From Arachis hypogaea (lineage: Eukaryota; Streptophyta; Magnoliopsida; Fabales; Fabaceae), in the NCBI RefSeq assembly GCF_003086295.3, contig NC_092054.1:31191942-31255941 (forward strand): a DNA stretch of 64,000 bases, given 5' to 3'. The notes beneath the pieces are model-generated. The model worked only from the letters and a program-made list of their open reading frames with translations. It made no database searches and had not been told where the DNA came from. Made by a program: the position numbers and the translations under genes. This document shows, piece after piece, positions 19,777-31,708 of this stretch (position 1 is its first letter; each line of letters starts with the position of its first letter).

Positions 19777-22700
19777 TGTTTGAGGATGGTAAGCTGTACT
19801 CAAGCTTAATCGGGTTCCAAAAGCTTTCTGAAATGCACCCCAGAATCTCGAAGTGAAACGAGGATCTCTATCAGAGATTATAGTAGCAGGTACACCATGA
19901 AGTCTCACAATTTCCTTTATGTATAACCGTGCTAGATCCTCAAGGGTGTAAGTCATCCGAATGGGCAAAAAGTGAGCTGACTTCGTCAGTCAGTCCACAA
20001 TCACCCAGATAGCATCAAAACCAGTCCTAGTCCTTGGCAATCCCGACACAAAGTCCATTGCAATACTTTCCCATTTCCATTGCGGAACCTCTAAAGGTTG
20101 CAACATCCCGGAAGGTCTTTGATGTTCAATCTTTACCTTTTGACAAGTTAAGCACTTTGAAATATATTCCGCCACATCATTCTTCATACCCGGCCACCAA
20201 AACATCGCCTTTAAATCATGGTACATCTTAGTACTTCCCGGGTGAATGGAGAATCCGCTTTTGTGTGCCTCCTTTAAGATATCTTGCCTCAAAGTGCCAA
20301 CATCCGGCACAATGATCCTACCCTTGAATCTCCATAACCCGTCTTTTTCTTCCGACATTCTCCACTGCTTTCCTTGCTCGATAGCCGGTAACACCTTCCA
20401 TAACACTTCATCATTTTCATGAGCCTTTAGGAGTTCGGACTTAAAGTCACTTGAGATTTCTAATCGGCTCAAACACAAGGTTCCAGATACTTCTCGAGCA
20501 CCAATTTTTAGACTCTCGAATCCCTTGAGCAACTTTTCCTCCTGAAGCATCATCCAAGACGCATACAACGACTTCCGACTTAACGCATCCGCCACTATAT
20601 TCACCTTTCCAGGATGGTAATTTAACTCAAAGTCGTAGTCTTTCAACAATTCCATCCACCTCCTTTGCCTCATATTAAGCTCTTTCTGATCAAAGAGGTA
20701 TTTCAAGCTCTTGTGATCGGAGAAGACTTGGAACTTAACCCCATAGAGATAATGCCTCCACACCTTCAAGGCAAACACAACCGTAGCGAGTTCCAGATCG
20801 TGCGTAGGGTAACTAACTTCATGAGGTCTCAACTGTCGTGAGGCATACGCCACCACATTATGATGCTGCATCAGCACGCATCCTATACCCTTTAATGAGG
20901 CATCACAGTACACCTCAAAAGGCTCGTTTGGCTCAGGTAACACTAACACAAGTGCAGTGGTCAACTTTTTCTTCAATGTCTGAAAGCTCTCCTCGCACTC
21001 AGGAGTCCAAACAAAAGGAGTGTCTTTGCGGGTTAACTTTGTCAACGGCAAGGTTAATTGCGAAAAGCCCTTGATGAACCTTCGGTAATAGCCAGCTAAA
21101 CCCAGAAAACTCCTTATCTCAGTTACTGTGGTTGGTTGCTTCCAATCCATCACAGCCTCCACCTTAGTTGGATCTACGGCTATTCCCTTCTTACTCACCA
21201 CGTGACCCAAAAACTTCACCTCACTCTTCCAGAACTCACACTTAGACAGTTTCGCATAGAGTTTCTTCTCCTATAGAATCTGCAATACGGTCCTCAAGTG
21301 TTCCGCATGCTCTTCTTCAGTTTTGGAATAAATTAGTATGTCGTCAATGAAGACAACAACAAATTTATCCAGAAACGGACGGAAAACTCTATTCATGTAA
21401 TCCATGAATACCGCAGGAGCGTTCGTCAATCCAAAGGACATTACAGTGTACTTGTAATGACCATAACGAGTTCTGAAAGCGGTCTTAGGGATATCCTCAC
21501 CCCTCACCCTTATCTGGTGATAACCGGATCGCAAATCAATCTTAGAGAAAACCCCAGCTCCTTGTAACTGATCCATGAGATCATCAATCCTCGGCAATGG
21601 GTACTTATTCTTTATGGTGACCTTGTTCAGCTGCCTGTAATCCACACAGAGCCGCATACTTCTATCTTTCTTCTTTACTAGTAACACTGGAGCACCCCAC
21701 GGGGAAACACTTGGTCGGATAAAGTTCTTACCCAACAATTCCTCTAACTGAGACTTTAGCTCGGCCATCTCTAACGGTGACATCCTATAAGGAGCACTTG
21801 AGATTGGTCCCGCCCCAGGCACCAACTCAATAGCAAACTCGACCTCTCAGTTAGGTGGAAATTCCTCAATATCATCGGAAAACACTTCCAGAAACTCACA
21901 CACTACCGGAATCTGATCCAACCTTTGATCATCACCCGAAACACCCGCGGTTAACAACAGGATACCCTGACATTCGATTCCAGAACAGTTCACCATCATC
22001 GAATTCAAGTAATAATTATTCACCACGACCGGCCCTTCTGTATCTTCTCCGGCATAAAGTACACCGACTTTGTAGAGCAATCAAGCAGGACATGGTTTTC
22101 GGATAACCAGTCCAATCCCAAGATAAGATCAAGACCGATAATCGGTAAGCAGATTAAATTATGGACAAAATTACGCTGCTTGAACCTAAACGAAACTTTC
22201 GGGCATCCTAGCCTAGTTACCATGGCTTCATGGGTAGCATTATACACTTTTAAGTCATAACCTAAGGTTACGATCTTCAATCCTAACTCATGGGCTTTCT
22301 CAAATGCAATGAATGAATGCGATGCTCCCGAATCAAATAAAGCATTTAAAGTTTGACCAGCCATTTCACAGTTACCTCGAATGAGTGTCTCAGATCCTTC
22401 TGCACCCACAGCTGAGGTGGTGAACACCCGACCAGTCTGTTGTGCTTTTCCAGCACCTTGCTTTTGCTTCTCCAGACAACTTGCGGCTTTATGCCCCGCC
22501 TTTCCACAATTGTAGCACAAACCCCATCCGGCCTGGCATAGTACTCCCGGATGGTGACTCCCACACCTAGTACAAGCTTGATCATTTTGAGGCTGCTTCC
22601 CAAACCTTTTCCCTTGGGAGTTGTTGTTGTTGGGCCTCCTAAAAGAACCTCCCCTCTTAAAAGGTGGACCTCTAGGTGCAAAGCTCTTCCCTCGGTTCTG

Positions 22701-23468
22701 TGGGAATGATCTTTTGTGACTTCCTTTCTCAACGGCTGCCCTCTTCATGCACTCTTCAGCAACCCTACACTTGTTCACCAATTCGGAGAAAGTCCTAATC
22801 TCCATTGGCCCCACTGAACCGAAAATATCACTTCGGAGTCCTCCTTCGTACTTAACACACTTCCATTCCTCATATTCCACCGGAGTCCCTTGACACATAC
22901 GAGAGAATCTGAACAGCTCCTCAAACTTATCAGTATACTCAGATACGGACATAGTACCCTGCTTCAGCTACAACAATTCAAGCTCCTTGGCCATCCTAGC
23001 AGAAGTCGGAAAGTACTTCTTATAGAACTCCTCTTGGAAGACATCCCAGGTGATATAATCATCACCCTGCTGCAGAAGGCGTCGGATACCCTGCCACCAA
23101 TGCGACGCTTCACCAGTGAGAAAATAGGTAGCGAACTCCACACGCTGCCCTTCAGGTACCACCTGCGCTTGCAGTGCTCGTTCCATAGCCTGAAACCACG
23201 TATCGGCTTCAGTCGGGCTAGTAGTTCCCTTGAACTTCGGTGGATTAACCTTCAAAAAGTTTGCCAGTGTCATCGGGCCTTGAACTCCACCTCCATCATT
23301 ACCATGGTTGTTCATCTGTTGACCAAGAGCCTCAGTAGTGGCTTGCATAGCAGCAGCCATGTTCTCCAACGGAGTCATAAAGTTCACCGGATCATTAGGG
23401 TTAGTCTCCGGCACACGAGCATTCGTATGTCCTCTCCCACGACCTCTACCGCATCCACGAGGCGCCAT
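19771..23468 (-). pseudogene. Tekay-type chromovirus gag-pol, broken, cut before the integrase glutamate
   Basis: Reading right to left: gag starts at 23468 (MAPRGCGRGRGRGH). An in-frame TAG, where the family has CAG, stops it near 22968. The frame resumes with the rest of gag, a CCHC knuckle CYNCGKAGHKAASC (about 22520-22478) and the protease motif LFDSGASHS (about 22345). A frameshift lies near 22050, a TGA at 21847 and a stop at 21268. RT spans 21825-21150 with [10 protein letters not shown] at about 21350, then RNase H ([10 protein letters not shown] to DALSRKS), then the integrase zinc region and catalytic aspartates ([15 protein letters not shown]). The frame leaves the element right after STAYHPQTDG. 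The catalytic glutamate should follow within a few codons but is missing. Beyond that point the reading enters TRIM sequence. At least four lesions make it inactive. Confidence 0.9.
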
Positions 23469-23670
23469 CTGGTTCCTATACACACCAAACAATCGATATT
23501 AAGTTGATCAGTCTCAATATCGGAAGTTTAGTGCTTCAAAGTCCCAAATGCATGCTCATGAACATTTATGCCAATTATATCAAGCAGATATACTAACAGC
23601 ACATAACACACATACAGAGAATGCACAGAAGCATAGTCAGTCCATTCCTCAGGCTCTACAGGAACGAACT

Positions 23671-23684
23671 GCTCTGATACCATC
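23671..23684 (-). other. Primer-binding site (tRNA-iMet type) at TRIM/Tekay junction
   Basis: Minus strand TGGTATCAGAGC (23682-23671) is common to TRIM and Tekay leaders. To its right (upstream in element sense) lies the TRIM LTR, and to its left the Tekay leader AGTTCGTTCCTGTAGAGCC, which also occurs after the primer site at 47126. The switch between elements therefore falls inside the primer site. Confidence 0.8.
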
Positions 23685-23881
23685 TGTAACAGCCCAGACC
23701 ACCCGCTAGCACGATATTGTCCGCTTTGGCACACAAGGCCTCACGGTTTTGCCTTTGACGATAGGGATGATGGCCAAAGCCCCCCACACTCACTCGTCAA
23801 AACGCATCATGCTAGGGAGAGGTATCCACACCCTTATAAGGCATGCTTCGTTCCCCTCTCCAACCGATGTGGGCCTTTACA
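23685..23881 (-). mobile_element. TRIM LTR (197 bp), right
   Basis: Partner of 19511-19707. It is followed at 23882 by ACCATAA, the decayed start of a Tekay primer region (ACCAAAA in the plus-strand Tekay), then by the Tekay LTR. So this LTR sits between a Tekay LTR and a Tekay leader. Confidence 0.85.
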
Positions 23882-23888
23882 ACCATAA

Positions 23889-26800
23889 TGTAACACCCTA
23901 CCATACAGAGTCTTATGCTTAAGTCATAATTCAGAGATGGCAAGGTATTACGACCTCTAAAACAAAAATTTAGTACGTATAGTAGTATGAATAATTGATT
24001 ATAACTAGGAGCCTTGTAGAAAAAGGGGTAAACAAAAACCGTAACTCGAACGCACAACACTCTGATCGATAACGCAACGAGCAAAGGATAAGCGAACGCG
24101 AGATAACATATGTACAAAGGAGTGTCAAAAGCAGGAATATCAAGACTCAAAATCCGGCTGCGAAGATAACCGGTCCGAGCATAGCAATATATACATATAA
24201 TAAAATAAGGAAAACCCCAAAGAAAACCCAAAGGGACACAAATACAGAAACCTATTCTCCAAAACCTCCTATAAGAGGAGTCATCACAGTTTGTATTATT
24301 TAATGGAGATAAAAGTATCTAAACAAGATATATAACCCAAAACAGAGTCCCGAGAACAAAGGATCTTCGCTAAATCCAGAAGTCTCTAGCATGCCTCAAC
24401 GAGAAGCCTCGCGTCCTGCATCTGAAAACCACAAAATCCGCATGGGTAAGAACCAGAGGTCCCCAGCATGGTAACAGCTTCCACATATATAATACATAAT
24501 AATAGAGGAAAGCCGAAGGCAATCCTAGAACTTCCTCCAGATAATATCAAAGCTTATAAACAAGCTAAACCGTAAGTGGCAACTGACTAAAGATCCTTCA
24601 GTCTAACTAATACTTCCCTTTCCAATTCCTTCAGACCTCCCAACCACCAGCAGGAGTATAATATAGCAAACACAGTTATATCAGACAAGAGATTTACAAA
24701 TAGGAACAGATAAGGCATTTAGGCAATTAGCAAGTAATATGCAATCAAATAGGCAATCTCAAACAATTCATGTAGTATGCTTATGATGCATGCCTGTCCC
24801 TAGTGGCTGATGATATCATCTGTCGGTTATAGAGCCAACCCGACAAGTCCTGGTAGCTAACCATTGGACTGTTCCTCTATCGTGCATCCCCAACTCGAGT
24901 TATACTCATCAGAAACTTGATCATAATCATGATCCATATCCATCACCCTCACTGGTGAATATTTATCCATCACCATCACTGGTGAATATTTATGGGGGCG
25001 AGCTCATCCGGGCCTTTCACAGTGCCCGGCCACACTTACGACATTGGGTTAACAGAGCTTCGAGTTTCAACCTGGAGCACGTGGTGGCTAGCCACTGCTA
25101 CTACCCAGGGAAACCCTCATCTCCAATGCTAGAAGTGCAAACATTCACAATTCATTCAACAACATATATGCATTTATACTTAGCATAAACAAGGCTCCGC
25201 CGTCACACGGCATAATCCAGCCATCCGGCTCACGGTTAAATCCATAACCAGCCAATTCATTAACAATTATGGCCCTTCGACCCATGGCATAACAAGCACT
25301 TCCACCGCCATTCTCCGCATCTCACATAATCATCTTTGATCCTCAATGATCATTCATTTTTCCCCTTGCTTCACTCGCAAGTTACCACATTCACTAGCCC
25401 TTTTTCTCATGCTAGGCATATCATAATGATTTAAGACATAAGTGGTGAGATCGGAGGCTTAGAAGTATGAAATTTGGCTTTTAAAACTGAAAAATCAACT
25501 TTGGGATGAAAACAGGGCCACGCGTACACGCACTCCACGCGCACGCACGGATGGCCTTATAACTCATCGACGCGCAAGCGTCATACGCGCGAACGCGCGG
25601 GTTGAAAATTAGCCAAACGACGCGCAAGCGTCAGCCACGCGTACGCGTGGGTGCTCTTGCGCCCAGGCACAAAACTGGCACAACTCTGGCACAACTCTCT
25701 GGAAAATGGCTGGGCATTTGGTGCAGCGCATCGACGCGCCCGCGCACACCACGCGTACGCGTAGATGGTGCTTTCTTGAAGAAGGGCGCTTACGCGCCAA
25801 GTGCGCCTACGCGCGCGGAGGGTTATTCTGCTAAAAATTTTCTAAGTTAAAAGCTGCAGAATTCACAGATTCAACCCCCAATCTTCCGACGGTCATAACT
25901 CTCTCATTTTAAATCATTTTTCACCCGTTCTTCGAACGGCATGGACATCCCGGATCCAATTTCATTTCTAAACAGATTTGACACAAATCAGAGATCCGTA
26001 GTCCAGGTTATGTCCCATCAAAGTATGCCCAAAAACCATGTTTTCATACAAAACCACAAAGTGCCATTTTCAAAACAAGCCACTTTCAACTCTTTTCAAA
26101 ATCAATCAAAACATGCCAATTTCAACCCTTTTCTTTGAAATCATTTAAAATGTACCAAAATCAACAACAAGCCATCCTCAACTCACACATTGACACTTTA
26201 CCAAAATTTCCAAAACCACATCCAACCATTTTAACACTTCTCAATCAAATGGCTAAAGGACAAACACAATATCATGTCATACATCCTTCCTCATCCCAAT
26301 TTCCAATAATTCCATTTCCAATCAACCATCATTATACATAATCATCATCATACTCACCATCAACATGGTACCACCCATCAATTCAACCTCAATCATTCAT
26401 CAAGCATATATCACAACATGCATTTTCTCATATATCACACAATCAAGGCATCAATATTCATAATCACATATATGATCACATCATATATCTCAATCATTCA
26501 ACAACATCATCAATTCAATGCCTATCTTAGGGCCTCTAGCCTAAGTATTTCCTACCACATTACGTATTAGATACGAAAAACCGAAACCATACCTTAGCCG
26601 ATTTCCCACGCTCAACCGGAGCACTTCTAAACCACTTGTCCACAAGCCCTCAAGGTATCAACACCTCCAAGAACAGATTTTATCACACAAAACCCTCTCC
26701 CAAGCTTTCCAAAATCACCAATCAAGCTCCAATATTCACATATACACAACCTAAGCCACAATCATCATATCCATACACAACATCTCAATACCCAAACATC

Positions 26801-27406
26801 ATAGAACAATAATTTACACTAGGGTTGAGAATCTTACCACACCCAAAGTCCAAGAAGACAAGATTAACCTTCTCCTTCAAGAGAGTTGGATCCTATAACA
26901 TCAAATAGCCCAAAATCTCAACATTTTTGCTCATGAAACTCGAAATCAAGGCTGGAAATTCGAAGAGCAAAACGTGGCTTACCTCAAGATTGATTGTATG
27001 GGTTTTGTAAAGCTCTCCGCGGTGAACGCGTGGCCGCAAACGGTGCGGCAATCGGAGCTCTAGATCAAAAGTTATGGTGGTTTGAAGATCAACCAAAGGA
27101 GAGAACTTGAGAGAGTGTTCTTCCCTCCATGGCCTCCATTTTCAGCGTGTTTAGTGTATTGTGAGGAGAGAGAGTGCTGAAAACTAGGGTTTTGGTTTAG
27201 TTTAGTTGGGCCAAGGGCCCACTTTGGGTCCGGTTGGACCGGTTTGGCCCGTTCGATCCAATCTTGGTCCGATTTCCATAAAATTGGTACCGAAATTCTT
27301 GTCTCACTCTCCTCTATCACATTTAGCCATAAAAATAACATTTTTGGCTTTCTAGAATAAATTCTCATTTATGGGTTAATTAGCCGTTAATTAACCGGGT
27401 CTTACA
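23889..27406 (-). mobile_element. Tekay LTR (3518 bp), minus strand
   Basis: Ends TGTAACACCC (left) and GGGTCTTACA (right), matching the plus-strand LTR at 43630-47122 over its length. It has internal sequence on both sides: the integrase C-terminus and polypurine-like TAGGTGGGTAGAA (27420-27408) on the right, the leader and gag on the left. A normal 5' or 3' LTR has internal sequence on one side only. An ACGCGT-type cluster lies at 25518-25825. Open frames inside (for example 23812-24231, 25602-25850) are noncoding LTR. Confidence 0.9.
25518..25825. repeat. ACGCGT palindrome cluster in minus-strand Tekay LTR
   Basis: Repeated CCACGCGTACGCGTGGG-like units and variants (GACGCGCAAGCGTC, CACGCGTACGCGTAG), CpG-rich within AT-rich LTR. 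Corresponds to 45145-45440 in the plus-strand LTR, with the unit sequences partly diverged. Confidence 0.8.
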
Positions 27407-27448
27407 TTCTACCCACCTAATTGGGAATTTTGCCCACAAAATTCAAAT

Positions 27449-28188
27449 TCAATTACCTGAGAATAGATGCGGATAATCCGTTCGCATCTCCGACTCAAGT
27501 TCCCAAGTGTGTTCCTCAACACCGCCTCGACTCCAAGCCACTTTGACTAATGAAACCTCTTTTCCACGCAATCGTTTGATACTAGTATCATCAATTCTGA
27601 CTGGAGCCACTGGAAGCATCAAATCTTCCCTTAACTGAACCGATTCGGGTTCTAACACATGGCTAGCATCAGGGGTGTACTTCCGAAGCTGCGACACGTG
27701 AAACACATCATGCAGGTTCGAAAGATGAGGTGGTAGAGCCACCCGATACGCCACCGGCCCAATCCTCTCCAGGATCTGAAATAGATCGATGTATCGAGGA
27801 TTCAACTTCTTTGCTTTAATCGCTCTACCTACTCCTGTGGTCGGAGTAACCTTCAGGAAAACATGATCTCCTTCCTCAAATTCCAAGGGCTTCCGCCTCT
27901 GATCGGCGTAACTCTTTTGGCGACTCTGCGCCGTAAGCATCCTATCTCGGATTTTCTTGACTTGTTCAGTGGTCTCCGCTATCATCTCCGGCCCCAACAA
28001 GCCTTTCTCTCCAGCTTCATACCAACATAGCAGATATTGACATTTCCTCCCATACAATGCCTCATACGGAGCCATTCTGATGCTCGCATGGTAACTATTA
28101 TTGTATGCAAACTCCACTAATGGCATATATCGATCCCAACTCGCCTGTTGATCCAAAACACAAGCTCTCAACATATCCTCTAGGGTTT
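27449..28188 (-). pseudogene. Tekay integrase C-terminus with chromodomain
   Basis: The frame (241 residues from the first Met) begins MLRACVLDQQASWDRY, continues with PYEALYGRKC, the GPY/F-like module (RIGPVAYRVALPP) and HDVFHVSQLRKY, and ends in a chromodomain-like tail (VSLVKVAWSRGGVEEHTWE) of Tekay chromoviruses, which targets integration to heterochromatin. It ends 40 bp before the LTR at 27406. Its upstream edge is abrupt: at about 28188 it meets the Athila-like gag. The missing residues before it are the same few that are missing after STAYHPQTDG at 19780. Confidence 0.9.
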
Positions 28189-28626
28189 GGCTATCAACTC
28201 CAGTTGTTGCAGAGTTTGTTGGTGCATCTGCTTGTTTTGGTTCATGACTGCATTTACTCCTTCAAGATCCACCACCCCCTTTTCTAAACTTGCACTAAGG
28301 AGCCTCTCAGATGAGTGTTGATTGTTGGTCCACATATCAATGAAATCTACTGTTTCTTGGGTATTTTTCATTGCTTGGAGTAGGCCTTCTGAGAAGTAAT
28401 CTAATGCCTTTCTTGTTTTCAGGGTCAGTCCTTCATAGAAAGTTTGGAAGCCCACTTTATCACTGACTACCTTGTATCTTTCCCATGCCTTAAAGAGTGG
28501 TTCTTCTTCTTCTTGTGCAAAGGGTTGCATCTCTCCTTTCAGCTTAGTGTTTCTCTGAGATGAGCCATTGTTGGCCACTCCTTTTGGTGGATTAGAGGGA
28601 TTCCCTTCCATCCGTTGCACAATCAC
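28180..28626 (-). pseudogene. Athila-like gag remnant
   Basis: Minus-strand frame of 148 residues with a likely start at MEGNPSNPPK (about 28611). FAQEEEEPLFKAWERYKVV and the following FYEGL and TNNQ blocks match the retrotransposon gag layout seen at 59728-58826 (RQKEGESLYEAWERYKQLT). The usual N-terminal half of gag is absent, so the element was probably non-autonomous before it was broken. The frame ends where Tekay integrase begins. Confidence 0.75.
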
Positions 28627-28957
28627 AAAAGTCCAAATGAAGATTGAATATGCTCACGCCATAATGTGGTTAGAGGGTTAGTTGACACAATGTGTCAAAT
28701 AGTTAATAGGCTTAAAAGAGAAACAGAAAAGACTTGCTTCTGTTGTATGCTCAGCACAAGAAACACAAAAACCAGAAAACCAGGAAATCTTCACTTTATT
28801 GCTAAAGTGAGGTTTTAGTTAGCTTAAGCAAAAATTCAAACAGTTAGTGTGTTAGTAAAAAATTAAAGACATAGAAAAGAAAAAGTGCTTGATCTAGACC
28901 TTCACCTTCCTTAGTCATTGTCAATCTAATCAATCTCCGGCAACGGCGCCAAAAACT
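28627..28957 (-). other. Leader and tRNA-Asp primer site of the Athila-like element
   Basis: The primer site on the minus strand is 28951-28934. It matches the 3' end of plant tRNA-Asp (TCCCCGGCAACGGCGCCA) at 17 of 18 positions. The rest is a short untranslated leader. Confidence 0.8.
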
Positions 28958-31062
28958 TGATGGGTTGGAAACGAATTTCAACACCTAAAACTCACCGGCA
29001 AGTGTACCAGGTCGCATCAAGTAGTAATAACTCACTTAGAGTGAGGTCGATCCCACAGGGATTGATGGATCAAGCAACTTTAGTTAGGTGGTTGATTTAG
29101 TCAAGCAAATAAGTGTTGATTTGAGTGATTTGTATCCAACAGAAGCTAAATTGCATGAAATGTAAAGGGAGAGGGATAATTGACAAGAATTTAAAGTGCA
29201 GAAGAATTAAAAGAGTTGAATCTTAAGGTGCAAGTAATGTAAATTGCAGAACTTAGATTGAAAGAAACGTAAATAACTGAAACTTAAAATGCAAGAAATG
29301 TAAATGGCTTGAATCATAAAAGGATCCAGGAGCTGGGAGTGCAGAATTTAAACAAAAGACAATAAACATCAATCAACAGAGGAATAAAAGATGACTTGAA
29401 TTGAAACAGATCTCAAACAGAAGAGTACAATTGCTTGAAGAATTTAAAAATAGAAAGTAAATGTAGCTCAATTGCAGAAATTAAAAGAGAAATTGAAGAT
29501 CTCAGGGGTTGGGTGAGACTAGAGAACAAGTATAGATCTCAATTCCTTCCTTGATCCACCCAAGAACAATTGCAAAAGAAAATGGAAGAGTAAATTTCAG
29601 AAGAAGTAAAAGAAGGCAGTAAATAGAATTTAGATGCAAATCACAGTTTCTAGGATTATGCAGAAAAATAAACAAAGAGATCTCAAGGTGAGATTGAAAC
29701 AAAATTTCTTCAATTCTCCACCCAAGGTCCAGAACAAAGAGTAGAAAGTGCAGAAGCAAGAACAAAGAAGAAGAGATATCAATTCTCCTTTCCAATTCTC
29801 AAACTCCCAAAGCTAGAAAATAAAATTGAAAATTCAAAAGTAAGCAAAAAAGGTTTTAAAATCAAAAGAAGGTCCTCTCTAACTCAAACTAGCTTCTATT
29901 TATACACTTCCTCTTTTTTGGATTTTAGAATTTGGAGTGGGCTTTTTAATTTTGTGAAGAATTGGATTTTATTTTATTTTTAGACTCAAAATTGAGTTAT
30001 GGTGCACTCCCAGGGCACGACTCAGTTGAAAAACCAAACTGAGCGCCCAAATTTGCTTTCCTTGCCCAATTTGGTGCGCGTCCCAGCCTTGTTCAAGTTA
30101 CACTTCAATAGAGCTCAGTTGGAAAATTGAACTAAGCTCTATATCTTGTCTTGAATGCGTCCAATTGCGCGTCCCAGCCCCTTTGGCCGTGTCAACTTGT
30201 GCGCATGGTTTCCTCCTTGGTGTGCTTCCTAGCGTGCCAATGTGTGGGGAGTGGGGGAAGAGTAGCGCTCAGTTGGGGAAACAAACTGAGCTTTCCCTTT
30301 GTGGCGCCTTGCTTTGGGCTTCATGCTTCCAAGTTCGATCCTTGGTGGAAGCAAATTGATGCTAATTTCCTTGGGAGAGTGGAGCGCTCCTTCCTTGCCT
30401 TTCATGAGGCTCCCTAGTTCGAACCTTGGGGAAGGCTTTTTGGCCAATTTTTGCTTGTTTTCCTTGCAAGGAGCATTCCTTCATTCCCTTGGTTCATGAG
30501 TTCGAAACTTGATGGCTTTATTCCTTGGAATTTTGCTTTGAATTTATTTTTGAAGAAGCCCGATAAAGCTCACTTAGTGAACTGAGCTTTATGCTTTTGC
30601 CTTGCTTTCTTGGATGCTCAGTTGACTAAGTTAAATTAGCTTTGTGCCTTGCTTCCTTTTTTTTTTTTGGTTCTTTGTGAAGTTCGGTTTACTCACCCAA
30701 CCTAGCTTCCCTTATTTCTCAATGATGCCACGCTTTTCTTCTCCTTTGGCTACGCTTCTTGTTTCCCTTGGGCACACTTCTTAGGCCACGCTTTTCTTAA
30801 TTTTTTTTCTTTTCTTCACCTACAAGTAATCAAAACAACCAATCAAAGTATCACCAAATTCACAAGGTTTAAAATTCATTTAAAATCAATTAATTCAAGC
30901 TTAAACCTCATGATTTTGTGTCAATTAAAGGGTGGTTGATTGATTCAACAAAACCATACAAATCCACTCCAAATTACTTACTTACAATGCAAGAAAGTAC
31001 ATAAAACCTAATGAAACAAGTGAAAATTACTTGAAAATCTAGCATAAGATGACTTGTCATCA
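28958..31062 (-). mobile_element. Right LTR of the Athila-like element (2105 bp)
   Basis: Complete LTR from TGATGGGTTGG to TTGTCATCA. TATA box TATAAATAGA on the minus strand at 29904-29895. Upstream of it (higher coordinates) lie palindromes GCTCAGTT...AACTGAGC at about 30112-30140, 30266-30291 and 30567-30589. The small open frames at 29502-29795 and 30151-30499 are LTR sequence. Confidence 0.9.
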
Positions 31063-31067
31063 TGGCT

Positions 31068-31708
31068 CCTACCAAAATTTCCATTCACAAGCCAAAAAAA
31101 AAGGTTCATATTCTCTTTTAAATGCCTTGACTTGACTAGGATAGGAATCTTTGGATAAGCAGTTCTAAGTAGTTCATTAGAAAGAAACCGAATCTGTGAA
31201 ATTTTCAAATGGAGTTGGTCATGGCATGATCATCCCCTAGCAATGACAATCTTCTCTTAGCTACTTTAGACCTGTAGCACCATACTTCAAATGCCTCAGT
31301 TAGGTTCGAATACCAAATACACTCATTTTCCAACCATTCAGTTAAAACCTCTGCCTGATCTGTAGACAACAACGCAATAATAATGGAAACAAAATAAGAC
31401 TCTAGAGATTGCCATAGCTCTCCATCCATCTTAATCACCTGCCATCTTCACCATCTGCACTTTCTCTTGAGAACTGTAAGCCCAATATTCAGATTTCTTA
31501 AAGCTTCTACACTTGGCACATCAAAATACTTGACCAAATCTGGTAAAGCAATTTTTGCTATGTGGTCACTTTGAGCCTTCCTTTTCTTTTCTCGAAAACC
31601 TACAACCATTCATCTAATCAAATGAGATGATTAAATCTACAATTGGAATCTTCAGAAATGAGACGGAGGATTTAGCATAGGCTGGGCAAGCAGAGATCAT
31701 CTGGCTAA
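31068..31708 (-). pseudogene. RWP-RK (RKD-like) pseudogene, copy 2, 3' part
   Basis: Parallel to 6098-6726. The exon 31600-31448 encodes LPDLVKYFDVPSVEA and NIGLTVLKRKC, closer to the RWP-RK consensus than copy 1 (which reads NIRLTVL), then stops. 31438-31205 encodes MIKMDGELWQSLESYF and a Trp-rich stretch (78 codons open), a piece I do not recognise. The 5' part is at 35358-36380, separated by a solo LTR. Confidence 0.7.

Larger units (their letters stand above)
18229..31062 (-). mobile_element. Athila-like LTR element, rearranged, holding TRIM and Tekay sequences
   Basis: Starts TGATGGGTTG, ends TTGTCATCA, and is flanked by TGGCT at 18224-18228 and 31063-31067, so the outer ends are intact. 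The right LTR is complete (28958-31062). The left LTR is cut after 1282 bp. Next to the right LTR lies a tRNA-Asp-type primer site and a gag remnant. All of pol and about 820 bp of the left LTR are missing. Their place (19511 to about 28188) is taken by foreign retroelement sequence. Confidence 0.85.
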
